From: Azolla caroliniana
Lineage: Eukaryota; Polypodiophyta
Length of the DNA stretch: 64,000 nt
Assembly (NCBI GenBank): GCA_043228905.1
Contig: JBHGNT010000021.1
Span: 12,710,001 to 12,774,000, forward strand
Direction of reading: 5' to 3'
Below are positions 20,223 to 31,334 of the stretch, piece by piece (within the stretch, counting starts at the first letter, position 1; each line of letters opens with the position of its first letter). The notes beneath the pieces are model-generated. The model was not told where the DNA came from. It saw nothing but the letters and a program-made list of their open reading frames with translations, and made no database searches. A program made the position numbers and the translations under genes.

Positions 20223-20317
20223 CACTTTTCGGAGATGTTTGGTCTACAGCATCTCGACGTGCTGCACTTGAGGGGGAGAACGGATGGCACCGGTCAAGGA
20301 GCCGGAGAAGAAGAAAG
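20223..20317 (+). pseudogene. Start of charged C-terminal extension of F pol
   Basis: Continues the RNase H frame as HFSEMFGLQHLDVLHLRGR, matching PNLRGRNEK in P. It is cut at 20317 by chromovirus I with the GAAAG target duplication and resumes after I and H at 30939. Confidence 0.6.
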
Positions 20318-20681
20318 TGTCATAGACACAATGGAATGTAGGATGTTGAACCCATGACCCCCTGGTCTTATTGGGCAACCTTACCAATTGAGCTACATCT
20401 GTCTATGCATTATTGTATTGTATAAGTTTCAACTTATTACATTCTATGTTAATCACTAGAAATTTCAAGAAACTTCTAGAGAATGCATCTTCATGCACTC
20501 TTTAGAAGTTTTCATGCACTCTCTAGATATTACCTAGCTTGCATGCATACCACCACATTCTTCTATAAATACTTCAGTGCACCTTGATTACAATCAAGGT
20601 GAACAACACCAGTTACGGAAGCATAATTTAGTTCTTTCTCTTTTGTCTACCTTCTCTCTCTCTCTTGTTCTCTTGTCTATG
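20318..20681 (+). repeat. 5' LTR of I (truncated)
   Basis: Matches 25112-25475 of the 3' LTR, including TATA box CTATAAATAC (20563) and the inverted repeat CACCTTGAT/ATCAAGGTG at the expected RNA start. Homology stops abruptly after TCTTGTCTATG at 20681. Confidence 0.85.
20342..20395 (-). other. tRNA-like module in I 5' LTR (antisense to element)
   Basis: On the minus strand TAGCTCAATTGG (20395-20384) is a near-perfect A box and GGTTCAACATC (20352-20342) a partial B box; GGTCATGGGTTC between resembles a tRNA variable/T-stem join. It lies 25 bp from the LTR start. The 3' LTR has the matching module at 25135-25189. Confidence 0.6.
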
Positions 20682-21125
20682 TGTTATGTACACATAACGT
20701 TGGTGAGGGTAGGTCACTAATATTTACATTAGTGAAGGGTATGTTCACTAATGTTAAAAAAGGGGCTAATGTGATTGGATAGAAGGAATGATAGGTGCAT
20801 GCACTATCATGATTTGGGCAACCAATGAATGGAGACCCTTTTAGAAAGGCACACCTATTCAAGGGGCCTAGGAAAAGGTATAAATATGAGGCTTACCTAC
20901 CCTCATAAGGATTATGTCGGAAGGCCTCCGTCTTAGACACCGATGGTGCGGGCTAGGCTTTCCTCTCGATGATCGTGTTTATCTCTTCCAAGGTACTAGT
21001 CATCCTATCCGGTGGTATGGGACGTTGGTGGTAGGTTGGCTATGTCTAGATCATAGCTCGAGGGTGGTCGGGTGGAACATCCAATCTATTTTCCTTCTTT
21101 TTCTTTACTTTGGAATATTGATTAG
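20682..21125 (+). other. Unassigned segment replacing the I LTR end, primer site and gag start
   Basis: 444 bp beginning TGTTATGTACACATAACG, a palindrome, with a TATA-like GGTATAAATATGAG near 20877 and no recognisable coding sequence. It replaces about 90 bp of LTR, the leader and roughly 200 Gag codons. It could be a truncated LTR from another family or a repair patch. Confidence 0.4.
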
Positions 21126-21618
21126 TAGGGATGAACAAGCTTTATGCGACCAGTTTCGTCGAGGCCTCAGAAATGATGTCAAGATTCTTCTCTTAAAATT
21201 TCCAGAGCCCACATCATTGTCCCAGGTAATCTCCCAAGCCGTTCAATGTGATAATCGTCTTTTCAAGCTTCAACAAGAGGAACGGGGGACTCGAGGCTTT
21301 CTGTCTTCCTCTTGCAATGCTCCACTCACAAGGCCATATATATCAGTTTCGCCAAGCACGCCACGGTTTCCATCTTCCAATGATACTCATACCTCGATGG
21401 AGGTCGACCCTCGTACCCCAATGGAGATCGACCATGCTCGGTTCCAACCATTAACCAATGTCCAACGGCAACATCGACATGGCAATGGCCACTGCCTCTA
21501 TTGTGATACCCCCCCCGGCTATGTCATCCGCCATTGTGCGACTCTCGTCATCAATCCCATCATGCACGTCTTGCTGAGGTTTCTCGACAACAAGAAAATG
21601 ATCATGCATGTCTTGTAG
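21126..21618 (+). pseudogene. gag relic of I (C-terminal half)
   Basis: Resumes at DEQALCDQFRRGLRNDVKIL, aligning with residue 203 on of D Gag. The knuckle reads CLYCDTPPGYVIRHC: it has one extra residue and Tyr in place of the zinc-binding His. A 42-bp tandem duplication (21560-21601 and 21602-21643, ATCATGCA(C/T)GTCTTG...) follows and carries the stop. Confidence 0.8.
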
Positions 21619-24600
21619 AGGTTTTTGGACAACAGGAAAACGAGCAAGTCCGGTTGTAGTAGGAGCCATGCCGTTGGACACTTCCCATCGCCCTACTTCG
21701 TTGTGCTCCTACAATTCAGTCACGCTAGTAGGAGGTTTTACTTTGCAAGTAAGTCTTTGTTTTGAGTCTATTTCAATAAAATACCATGCCTTGCTTGATT
21801 CTGGTGCATCTACTTGTTTCATTGATATCGCGTTCGACCGAACACGTAAAATCCCCACCGTCCGCACAACACAACCCATATCCGTTGAAGCTATCAACGG
21901 ACGGGTTCTCTCTTCGGGGGTGGTTACTCCGTTGGTACTTCAAGTCGGGTTCCACCAGGAGGTATTAACATTCTATCTCATTGCAACCCCTCGACATCCG
22001 ATTGTTTTAGGGCTCTCCTGGTTGGAAACACACAATCCGATGGTGGATTGGTGCAACCACTCCATCACCTTTACACAAACACCAGCGCGGGTCTCTTCCA
22101 CAAACACCGTTACTTGTGTGGGGGCTGCTTTGAGCTTGGGTGCACATTCTTCTGATTTCAACTCAATCTCCAACGTTTCCGATTCCGTTATGGTCGATTC
22201 TAGCATGGTCGTTTCCGTGCTCGTTGTTCACAAGACGTCTCTGTTCCTATCACCAATTTGCCCGCAAGATGTAGCGATTTTTTGGACGTGTTCAAAAAGC
22301 AAAATGCAGACCGGTTACCGACACATCGCCCCTATGATTGCCCAACCGAACTCCAAGATGGCACACATCCACCATTTGGGCCCATCTATGGGCTATCTAA
22401 ACCTAAACATGAGGTTCTTCACACATATCTAGATGAAAACCTCGCCAAGGGCATCATTCAACCCTCTAAATCACCGGTTGGGGCCCCAATCTTATTTGTC
22501 AAGAAGAAGGACAACTCATTATGCCTATGTGTGGATTATCAGGGCCTCAACAAAATTACAGTACGTAATCGTTATCCCTTGCCTTTAATTCCAACACTCC
22601 TTGACCGATTTCAAACCAGGCGTATCTTATCCAAAATTGACCTTCGGGGACCGTACAATCTGCAACGTATTAAGCCAGGAGACTAGAGGAAAACTACCTT
22701 CTGAACACGCTATGGACATTTCGAGTACAAGGTGATGCCTTTTGGTCTCACCAATGCCCCGACGGTCTTTCAACACATGATGAACAATTTATTTCAGGAG
22801 TATCTCGATCACTCTTGGTGATCTACCTTGACAACATTTTAGTTTTTTCTTCCAATAGAGAGGAGCACACCCGACACGTCCGACTGGTTTTATCCAAACT
22901 TCGGGAACATGGACTTTACGCCAAATGTGAGAATGTGAATTCGATCAGACCTCTATTGAATTCCTAGGCTATATGATTTCACCCTCCGGGATCACAATGG
23001 ATGCACGCAAGGTAGCGGCAATAACCGATTGGCCTGTCCCTACTCGGTTGAAAGAGGTACAATCATTTCTCGGTTTTGCAAATTTCTATCGACGATTTAT
23101 CAATGGTTTTTCCTCTTTAGTGCAACCTCTAATCATCCTTACTAGACAAGATACTCCATTTCTTTGGACCTCTATGGTGCAAAAAGCTTTTGATGCCCTC
23201 AGGACAACTTTTCTCATAGCCCCAATGTTGGTCCACCCCGACCCCACAAAGCCCTTCCAAGTTGAAACCGATGCCTCCGACTTTGCCATTGTCCGGTCTA
23301 CGACAAGGAGCTTGCAGCAATCATGTCTGCCTTCACCGAGTGGCGACCCTATTTGGCTGGGGCCCAACATCGCAACCAGGTGCTGACCGACCACAAAAAT
23401 CTAATTTACTTCACCACCAGTCATACATTGAATCGGAGGCAAGCCCAATGGTAATCTTTTCTCGCCAACTACGACTTTGAGATCTTGTTTCGACTTGGAG
23501 TTCAACATGGGAAAGTTGATGCCCTCTCTCGGTGTCCTAATTTTGCATTGTGCCCAGGAGATGACACATATTCACAACAATCCCATTATTTGTTGCGGCC
23601 CGATCAACTTCAGATTTTCGACACCTACATGTTGCATGATGATTCTTTGCTCAACGAGATTGCCACGGCAACCACGTCAGACCCATCCGCCAAAGAAATC
23701 ATGGCCCGCACCAATGACCCATCTCCGAGCATGAAAAGTTCATATCTCAACCAATTTACAACCCGGAATGGGTTAATATGTAGTAATCATATCTTGTATG
23801 TTCCGGAAGGATCACGCCGGACACGGGTACTACAAAACTGTCATGATGATCCTCTTGCCGGCCACTTTGGGGTCACGAAAACCCTGGAATTGCTATCTTG
23901 AGGGTTTTGATGGCGCCAACCTTGGAAATTTATCAAGCCATATGATGTATGTGCTCAATCCAAAATGACTCACCATCGGCCATATGGTCTTCTCCACCCG
24001 CTCCCCCTTCCAAGTCGACCATGGGTCTCTCTATCCATGGACTTTATCACCAACCTCCCTTTGGTTGGTAGCCATGACATAGTGCTAGTCATTGTCGATC
24101 GGTTTTTGAAGATGGCTCACTTTGTCCCATGTTCCAAAACCATTTCTGGGGAAGAGACATCTGATCTTTTTCTTAAAAATGTTGTTTGATTACATAGCTT
24201 ATCTGAGGATATCACCTCTGATTGAGGTTCTTAGTTCATTTCCCACTTTTGGCGACGACTCCTACAAACATTCGGGACTTCTGTAAACTTGTCCTCAGCA
24301 TACCATCCTCAAATTGATGGACAAATGAAATGAATCAACCAATCCTCGAACAATACATTCGGTATACCGTGAGCTACCAACAAGAGGATTGGGTGGGCTT
24401 CTTTGCAATGGCAGAATTTGCCTACAATAATAGTATCCATGCTTCAGCTAAGGTTTCCCCCTTCTTTGCAAACTATGGATTTCATCCTTGTTTCAGTATT
24501 TCCATACCTGCAACTTCGGTCAATCCATCAGAGACGCATTCCCGCGCTATACACGATGTCCATCGTGATCTCTCCTTGGAGCTCCATGTCACTAGCGACC

Positions 24601-25058
24601 AGTATAAAGATCAAGCGGACTGACATCGCTTGTCTGCACAAACTTTTGCAGTCGGGGACATTGTTTGGTTGTTACGTCGCCACATCGCCACCACATGTCC
24701 TTGTGCAAAATTAGACTACAAAAGACTAGACCCTTTTCGTATCACCGAGCGGATCAAACCAGTCGCCTTCCGGTTAACACTTCCTCCAACATTTAGGATT
24801 CACCATGTTTATCATGTTTCTCTCCTCGAACTCTACCATCCTTCTCGAATTCCGGGACAACAACCTACTCCACCGCCACCTATGGAATTGTCGACGGGCG
24901 AAGAATATGAGGTTGACCAAATCCTCGACTCTCGATATCGTCGTCAACAACTCCAATATTTGGTCTTATGGAAAGGTTATCCCATTTCAGACACCACATG
25001 GGAACCAATTGCACAGTTACAAAATGCTCCGGAGGCCATTCACGATTTTCATCAATGA
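21619..25058 (+). pseudogene. pol relic of I (PR-RT-RH-INT-chromodomain)
   Basis: Protease ALLDSGASTCF near 21790 is intact. Reverse transcriptase starts after a frameshift (22258), has stops at 22684 and 22702, and its catalytic motif is YLDN instead of YLDD near 22830. RNase H has an internal deletion after DASDFA near 23285. Integrase keeps HDDPLAGHFG, MDFITNLP and HPQIDGQ but the second Asp region has stops. GPY/F-like LDPFRI and a chromodomain (YEVDQILDSRYRRQQLQYLV, TWEP) end the frame at 25056-25058. Clearly dead; paralogous to D but more distant than G. Confidence 0.88.
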
Positions 25059-25111
25059 TACCCACATAAACTAGCCGTGTGTTCTGGGAGGCGGCCTTAG
25101 AGGGAGGATAA

Positions 25112-25564
25112 TGCCATAAACATGATGGAATGTAGGGGGTTCAACCCATGACCTCATGGTCTTATTGGGCAACCTTACCGATTGAGCTACATCCATCTAT
25201 GCATTATTGTATTGTATAAGTTTCAACTTATTACATTCTATGTTAATCACTAGAACTTTCAAGAAACTTCTAGAGAATGCATCTTCATGCACTCACTAGA
25301 AGTTTCCATGCACTCTCTAGATGTTTCCTAGATTGCGTGCATACCACCACATTCTTCTATAAATACTTTGGTGCACCTTGATTACAATCAAGGTGAACAA
25401 CACTAGTTACGGAAGCATAATTTAGTTCTTGCTCTTTTGTCTACCTTCTCTCTCTCTTGTTCTCTTGTCTATGCTCTCTCTCTCTCTATATATATCTATC
25501 TTTCGCTCTCTCTTAATATTTAGCTCACCTACTTATCCCTATTCTGGTCTACCCGTCTGTAGCA
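25112..25564 (+). repeat. 3' LTR of I (453 bp)
   Basis: TGCCATAAAC to GTCTGTAGCA, followed by GAAAG. TATA box at 25358, inverted repeat CACCTTGAT/ATCAAGGTG at 25374-25395 about 16-30 nt downstream, a CT run at 25473-25487. The antisense tRNA-like module has A box TAGCTCAATCGG (25189-25178). Confidence 0.9.
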
Positions 25565-25573
25565 GAAAGAACC

Positions 25574-26195
25574 TGTTGGGAATAGACGCTTCTATTCACC
25601 TTCTTATCTCGGCCACAACCGATTAATCGCGGATCAATGGAGCAGAAAATAGGAAACACACGTAGAAACAAAACGAAGAAACGCGAGTACACAGAGATTA
25701 ACGTGGAAAACCCTATACGGGAAAAACCACGGGAGTGCGAGACTCCAAACCAAAATATGCACAGAGAAATATACAATGGCGAGCTGCAAGGCAACGACCT
25801 TGAGCTCGCTTTCTTCACCACAGGCGGCGGTATTACACAGAGGCGTCGACCTCTTCCTCTCTCACGCTCGCTCTATCTCTCTCTCTCTCACGGCTGCTTA
25901 CACTTCACTCCTCTAGAGTGGAAAAACAGAAAAATGAGAAGCAACAGTAAAACTGTTTGCCCTAAGTCATATTTATACTTATATGACTTTGGGCTATTTA
26001 CAACTGTGGCCTCAGGGGCCCATAGCGAACATATTCACGGATATGTCCCTGCATCCGGATCGCTCTCCGGGTACATTTGTCATCCGGTACCGAAACCGGG
26101 GTCTTCGTCATCCGGATCCGAAACCGAAACCGGGCTTGTCGGCATCCATCTCAGATATCCGACCATCCCATCCGAAAGGGACCGAAATCCCAACA
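25574..26195 (-). repeat. 3' LTR of H
   Basis: 622 bp with 8-bp inverted ends TGTTGGGA/TCCCAACA. It reads as identical to 30312-30933. Confidence 0.97.
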
Positions 26196-26208
26196 AACTC
26201 CCCCTTCA
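26196..26208 (-). other. Polypurine tract of H
   Basis: On the minus strand GAAGGGGGAGTTT lies directly before the 3' LTR, just after the polyprotein stop. C has the same tract at 43509-43521. Confidence 0.85.
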
Positions 26209-29200
26209 CTTCGGCATGGGATGTCTCTCCAATCCGATCCTCTTCCGGCATGCTTCCAGCTTGTCGGGTGTGAGCACCTTGGTCAGCATATCCGACCCGT
26301 TCTCGTCCGTGTGGATCTTCGTCAGCACGAACTCCTTGTCTTCTATCCTTTCCCGGATCCAGTGATATCTTCGCTGGATGTGCTTCGTCCGGGAGTGATA
26401 GGCCGCGTTCTTCGCAAGGTGGATTGCACTCTGACTGTCGCAGTAGAGTCGGTACTCCTCCTGCCGGATACCGAGCTCTCTAATGAAGTCCTTCATCCAA
26501 ATTATTTCCTTGCCGGCTTCAACAGCTGCCATGTACTCCGCCTCCGTGGTTGACAACGCAACCGTTTTCTGCAGCCTCGACTGCCACGAAACAGCTCCCC
26601 CTGCAAACGTCATCACATACCCTGATGTGGACCGGCTGGTATCTGCATCAGCCGACATATCCGAATCGGTGAAGCCGTCGAGTTCGGGCTTACCGGAGCC
26701 GAATCGGAGGCACACGTTTGCCGTGCCCTTCAGGTATCGGAGTATCCACTTGGCCGCGTTCCAATGCTCTTTGCCGGGATTGCTCATGTACCGGCTCACC
26801 ACTCCGACTGCATATCCGATGTCCGGTCTCGTACACACCATGGCGTACATCAAGCTCCCGACAGCTGAGGCATACGGCACTTTCACCATATCCTCCTTTT
26901 CAGCCTTTGTCTTGGGACTTTGCTTGCTGGACAACTTGCAGTTTGCCGGTAGGGTTGATCCGACCGGTCTTGCTTCCGACATGTTGAACCGTTGAAGCAC
27001 CTTTGTCACGTACTTCTCTTGTGACAGCCACAACTGCTTCTTGCTCCGGTCCCGGATGATGTGCATCCCTAGTATTTGCCTCGCCGGACCCAGGTCCTTC
27101 ATTGAGAAGGTTCGGTGAAGAGCCTTCTTCAGCATCCGTATCTTGACCTGGTCCCGTCCGACGATCAACATGTCGTCCACGTACAGGAGGAGTATTAGGG
27201 AGTCTCCTCCTTCGAACTTCTTCACAAACACGCAGTGGTCGGACTGCGTTTTGAGGTACCCTTCGTCGGTCATGAAGGAGTCGAACTTCCGGTACCATTG
27301 CCGGGGAGCCTGCTTCAGTCCGTAAAGGCTCTTCTTCAACCGGCATACCAGGTGCTCCTTCCCTTTCTTCTCGAATCCTTCCGGTTGCTGCATGTAGATC
27401 TCTTCTTCGAGGTCACCGTGAAGGAATGCCGTCTTCACGTCCATCTGTTCTACCTCGAGGTCCATGCTTGCCGCTATGCTCAGCACCGTCCGGATGGAGG
27501 TCATCTTCACTACCGGGGCAAATATCTCGTCGAAGTCGACGCCCTTCTTCTGCTGAAACCCCTTCACCACGATCCTGGCTTTGTATCTCGGGGGGTTTCC
27601 GGCATCTCCCGGTTTCAGCTTGAACACCCACTTGTTTCGCAGTGCCCGCTTTCCTTTCGGCAACTCCACAAGTTCATATGTGTGGTTCTCATGCAGGGAA
27701 TCCATCTCGTCCTGCATGGCACTCAACCACCTGCGGCTCTGGGTGTCATGCTTTGCTTCTTCAAAGCTCTCCGGCTCCCCCTCGTCGGTTAGCAACACGT
27801 GCTCTGGTTCCGGAAATCTCCGGGGGGCCCTTCTCTCTCTTAGAGGGTATCTCCGTTCCGGAGCTTCGGTAACCGGTTCTTCCGATTCTTCTTCTTCATC
27901 CGAATCCATTTCGGGATCGGGGCCGGTTCCGGTATCATTTTCATCTTCTTCGGCCGGTTCTGTTTCTTCACCGTCTTCGGCCGGATCCTCGAGTGTTAAC
28001 CGGTCCCTTGCCGGTCGGGACTGCTCCTCGTAGAGTTGATCCTCACCGATCGACTTGGAGCTCTTCATCTTCTTCTCCGACTCCCAGTCGGCGAGTGTCT
28101 TGTCCTCCATGAAGATGATGTCTCGACTCCTGAATATCTTCTTGTCGACCGGGTCCCATACTCGGTAGCCGAACTCGTCGTCGCCGTAACCGAGGAATAT
28201 GCATGGCCGGGTCTTAGGATCTAGCTTTCCTCTCCGGTCCTTTGCCACATGCACGTATGCGAGACACCCGAACACCTTCAGATGCCGGTAGGACACTTCC
28301 TTACCGGTCCACACTCTCTGCGGCGTGTCTCCGTCCAAAGGAACTGAGGGTGATCTGTTTATCACATATGTCGCCGTCGACATTGCCTCAGCCCAAAACC
28401 CCTTGGGTAATTTCGCATGCGCCAGCATACTCCGGACCCGCTCCATTATGGTCCGGTTCATCCTCTCGGCCAGCCCGTTCAGTTCCGGCGTCTTCGGCAC
28501 AGTAAACTCGAGCCGGATTCCCTTCGAGCGACAGTACTCCTGGAACTGCCCTCGGTATTCCCCTCCGTTATCCGCTCGTATGGCTTTCAGCTTCTTGCCG
28601 GATTCCCTTTCCACTCTCGCGTGGAGTTCTTTGAAGACGGACAACACTTGGTCCTTTGTCTTCATCGGTGCCGTCCACAGTCTTCGGCTATGATCATCTA
28701 TGAATGTTACGAAGTACTGGGCTCCGCCATGTGACTTCGTTTCTACCTGACACACGTCGGTGTGCACCAACTCCAATGGTGCGCTACGTCTCGTCGGTGG
28801 CCTTGAGTGGAAGGAGGTTCGGTTCTGCTTACCGGCCAGGCAATCGGTGCACTTCTCCAGGTGCACGTGCTTCACTGGAATAAGGTTGTCTTCTGCAAGC
28901 CTCTTCATCCCCTTCTCACTCATGTGGCACAATCTCTTGTGCCACAGCTCACCGGCAGTGTCGGCTGCCACATTCAGCTCTTCCGGACATAACCGGGCAT
29001 TCATCAGGTACAGTGTGTTGACCTTCCGGGCCCGAGCCACTATCAAGCTCCCCTTGCTGAACTTCATGACACCGTTCCGGATGCTACCCGTGTAGCCTTC
29101 ATCATCTAGCCTCCCGGCCGAAATCAGGTTCAGTCGGACCTCCGGAACGTGTCGGACATTCTTCAGCAGCATTTTGCATCCGGTCGGGGTTGTCAACCAC

Positions 29201-30291
29201 ACGTCCCCTATGCCGGCAATCCGGCACGTACCTTCGTTTCCCATCCGAACACAGCCATGCTCACCGGCTGTGTAGGATGAGAAGTATTTCTTCTCCGGGG
29301 TCAGGTGGAACGACGCTCCGGAATCGACCACCCAGGTCATCTCTACGCCGGCAAGGTTCAGCTCCCTCTCTTCGGTAATGAGCATGATTTCTTCTTCACT
29401 TGCCGCGAGTGCCGTCGTTCCTTTCCGGTCCTGCCCTCGCCGATCCGAACCTCTCCGGTCCGTGGCTCCCCGATATGCACCGTTTCTCTCCGGTGACTTC
29501 TTCGAATCGGTGTCGTCGGCTCCGTTGTCCTTTCGGTAATGCCGACAATTCTTCCGGAAGTGCCCCGGCTTCCCACAGTGGAAGCACGTGGGCCTTCCTC
29601 TTGACTGCGACCGGGTCCCCGACTTCTCCCGTCTTTGCGGACTCCGGTTCCAGTGTCTTCCCCGTTCCGATTCGGTAAGCAGCATCTTCGGGTCGGAGGT
29701 CGGTTCCTTATCTCTCCGACGCGCTTCTTCATTCAAAATACTTGTCTTTACCGTTTGTAAGGACAAGTTATCTTCGGTGCAGGAGGTGCTGAGAGTCACC
29801 ACCAAGTTCTCCCAGCTTTCTGGCAATGTACACATCAGGATGATGGCTTGCATTGCATCCTCCAACGGGAACTTAATCGCCGCAAGCTGGTTCACGAATC
29901 CCATGAACGTGCTTACGTGTTCAACCATACTCTCGCCGTCTCGATACTTGAGGTTCACTATCTTCCTCATCAGGGAGGTCCGGTTCAACGCATTCTTCCT
30001 CTCGTAGAGGCCCGACAGCTTCTTCCACATCTCATATGCGTTGGTGTCGTTCGCCACATGTTGTAGGACGCTTACATCGACATATTGTCGGATCGTTGCT
30101 ACGGCTTTCCGGTTCAGGAGCTTCCACTCCGACTCAAGTACCCCCTTCGGTATTTCCGACCTGTCAATCGGTTCGTACAGGTCCCGAACAATCAGAAGAT
30201 CCTCCATCTTGATCTTCCAGTCGGCGTAATTCTGTGCATTCAGCACCATCATCATCGGCTGCCCGCTGCCGCCGCCTTCCATTTTCTGCAA
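26206..30291 (-). CDS. Gag-Pol polyprotein of copia H
   Basis: 1361 residues, intact. Gag (UBN2 type) is residues 1-230; the zinc knuckle CFHCGKPGHFRKNC has C236, C239, H244 and C249. Protease VVDSGAS has D323. The integrase HHCC finger uses H451, H456, C481 and C484, with catalytic D512, D574 and E610 (D,D35E). An acidic Glu/Asp linker runs about 745-810. Reverse transcriptase starts near LRNKWVFKLKPGD (885) and has YVDD at 1037-1040. RNase H has TDSD (1209-1211), TEAEYM (E1252) and the HSRTKHIQRRYHW block (1299). The order PR-INT-RT-RH is copia. The start Met lies 21 nt after the LTR; a second Met at codon 4 is also possible. No residue expected for activity is missing. Confidence 0.97.
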   Translation of the reverse strand: MQKMEGGGSGQPMMMVLNAQNYADWKIKMEDLLIVRDLYEPIDRSEIPKGVLESEWKLLNRKAVATIRQYVDVSVLQHVANDTNAYEMWKKLSGLYERKNALNRTSLMRKIVNLKYRDGESMVEHVSTFMGFVNQLAAIKFPLEDAMQAIILMCTLPESWENLVVTLSTSCTEDNLSLQTVKTSILNEEARRRDKEPTSDPKMLLTESERGRHWNRSPQRREKSGTRSQSRGRPTCFHCGKPGHFRKNCRHYRKDNGADDTDSKKSPERNGAYRGATDRRGSDRRGQDRKGTTALAASEEEIMLITEERELNLAGVEMTWVVDSGASFHLTPEKKYFSSYTAGEHGCVRMGNEGTCRIAGIGDVWLTTPTGCKMLLKNVRHVPEVRLNLISAGRLDDEGYTGSIRNGVMKFSKGSLIVARARKVNTLYLMNARLCPEELNVAADTAGELWHKRLCHMSEKGMKRLAEDNLIPVKHVHLEKCTDCLAGKQNRTSFHSRPPTRRSAPLELVHTDVCQVETKSHGGAQYFVTFIDDHSRRLWTAPMKTKDQVLSVFKELHARVERESGKKLKAIRADNGGEYRGQFQEYCRSKGIRLEFTVPKTPELNGLAERMNRTIMERVRSMLAHAKLPKGFWAEAMSTATYVINRSPSVPLDGDTPQRVWTGKEVSYRHLKVFGCLAYVHVAKDRRGKLDPKTRPCIFLGYGDDEFGYRVWDPVDKKIFRSRDIIFMEDKTLADWESEKKMKSSKSIGEDQLYEEQSRPARDRLTLEDPAEDGEETEPAEEDENDTGTGPDPEMDSDEEEESEEPVTEAPERRYPLRERRAPRRFPEPEHVLLTDEGEPESFEEAKHDTQSRRWLSAMQDEMDSLHENHTYELVELPKGKRALRNKWVFKLKPGDAGNPPRYKARIVVKGFQQKKGVDFDEIFAPVVKMTSIRTVLSIAASMDLEVEQMDVKTAFLHGDLEEEIYMQQPEGFEKKGKEHLVCRLKKSLYGLKQAPRQWYRKFDSFMTDEGYLKTQSDHCVFVKKFEGGDSLILLLYVDDMLIVGRDQVKIRMLKKALHRTFSMKDLGPARQILGMHIIRDRSKKQLWLSQEKYVTKVLQRFNMSEARPVGSTLPANCKLSSKQSPKTKAEKEDMVKVPYASAVGSLMYAMVCTRPDIGYAVGVVSRYMSNPGKEHWNAAKWILRYLKGTANVCLRFGSGKPELDGFTDSDMSADADTSRSTSGYVMTFAGGAVSWQSRLQKTVALSTTEAEYMAAVEAGKEIIWMKDFIRELGIRQEEYRLYCDSQSAIHLAKNAAYHSRTKHIQRRYHWIRERIEDKEFVLTKIHTDENGSDMLTKVLTPDKLEACRKRIGLERHPMPK

Positions 30292-30296
30292 CAGTC

Positions 30297-30308
30297 GCTC
30301 TGATACCA
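30297..30308 (-). other. Primer-binding site of H
   Basis: On the minus strand TGGTATCAGAGC begins three bases after the 5' LTR; exact match to the plant initiator tRNA-Met complement used by copia elements. Confidence 0.95.
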
Positions 30309-30311
30309 GAT

Positions 30312-30933
30312 TGTTGGGAATAGACGCTTCTATTCACCTTCTTATCTCGGCCACAACCGATTAATCGCGGATCAATGGAGCAGAAAATAGGAAACACACG
30401 TAGAAACAAAACGAAGAAACGCGAGTACACAGAGATTAACGTGGAAAACCCTATACGGGAAAAACCACGGGAGTGCGAGACTCCAAACCAAAATATGCAC
30501 AGAGAAATATACAATGGCGAGCTGCAAGGCAACGACCTTGAGCTCGCTTTCTTCACCACAGGCGGCGGTATTACACAGAGGCGTCGACCTCTTCCTCTCT
30601 CACGCTCGCTCTATCTCTCTCTCTCTCACGGCTGCTTACACTTCACTCCTCTAGAGTGGAAAAACAGAAAAATGAGAAGCAACAGTAAAACTGTTTGCCC
30701 TAAGTCATATTTATACTTATATGACTTTGGGCTATTTACAACTGTGGCCTCAGGGGCCCATAGCGAACATATTCACGGATATGTCCCTGCATCCGGATCG
30801 CTCTCCGGGTACATTTGTCATCCGGTACCGAAACCGGGGTCTTCGTCATCCGGATCCGAAACCGAAACCGGGCTTGTCGGCATCCATCTCAGATATCCGA
30901 CCATCCCATCCGAAAGGGACCGAAATCCCAACA
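30312..30933 (-). repeat. 5' LTR of H
   Basis: 622 bp, reads as identical to 25574-26195; contains a TATA-like TATAAATATGAC on the minus strand near 30715 and a CT/GA run near 30610-30626. Confidence 0.95.
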
Positions 30934-30938
30934 GAACC

Positions 30939-31329
30939 AAGGGGGGAGATGAGCAAAAAAAGGAAGCTGAGCCGACTGAAGGAGTCGGCACATCCGAACA
31001 AGTCGGAGCAAGCGGCAGCGGTGACAGACTCAAGAAGGATTGAGCCGACCGGAAGAAGGCCAAGACCCGAACGTGGTCCGATGTGGTGAAGGGCCTAAAA
31101 ATGGAAGACGAGTTGGAGACTACCAACTCAAACAAGAGCCGGAACGAATCAGAGGCAACCGATTCAGAGAAGAGCTGGAACAAATCGGAGGAAGCCGATT
31201 CGGTTCAACAATTTGATTTAAAGGAGCCGGATCAACTAAAGGCCAAGCGGACGAGAAGGCAGCGAAAGTCGACACCGATATGGAGGAACCAATGGGTTGA
31301 CAAGCGTCGGAGTCATAGCAATGAAGGAG
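30939..31329 (+). pseudogene. Charged C-terminal extension of F pol (continued)
   Basis: Lys/Glu-rich sequence: SDVVKGLKMEDELETTNSNK and NESEATDSEKSWNKSEEADS, then KAKRTRRQRKST, with one TGA. P has the counterpart FDVVKGLKCKDKLETSNSDK, NESEAADSEEPNQLEAKRRR. Copia polyproteins normally stop soon after RNase H, so a conserved tail of about 200 residues is unusual. No membrane segment or known fold is visible. Confidence 0.6.
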
Positions 31330-31334
31330 CTGAG

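Larger units (their letters stand above)
20318..25564 (+). mobile_element. Element I: decayed chromovirus
   Basis: Bounded by GAAAG at 20313-20317 and 25565-25569. LTR starts are TGTCATAGAC and TGCCATAAAC; the 3' LTR ends CTGTAGCA. Domain order Gag, protease, reverse transcriptase, RNase H, integrase and chromodomain as in D, but with frameshifts, stops and a damaged catalytic site. The 5' LTR end, primer site and first half of gag are replaced by unrelated sequence. Confidence 0.9.
25574..30933 (-). mobile_element. Element H: complete Ty1/copia retrotransposon
   Basis: 5360 bp, two 622-bp LTRs that read as identical, perfect GAACC target duplication (25569-25573, 30934-30938), one uninterrupted 1361-codon polyprotein, initiator-Met primer site and polypurine tract. 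Inserted in F four bases after the target duplication of I. By structure it is a young and possibly active element. C and solo LTR N are older relatives. Confidence 0.97.

Noticed and set aside
25605-26365. Plus-strand frames starting MEQKIGNTRR in both LTRs of H
   Set aside because: Identical in both LTRs, antisense to the element, and without any motif. Non-coding LTR sequence.
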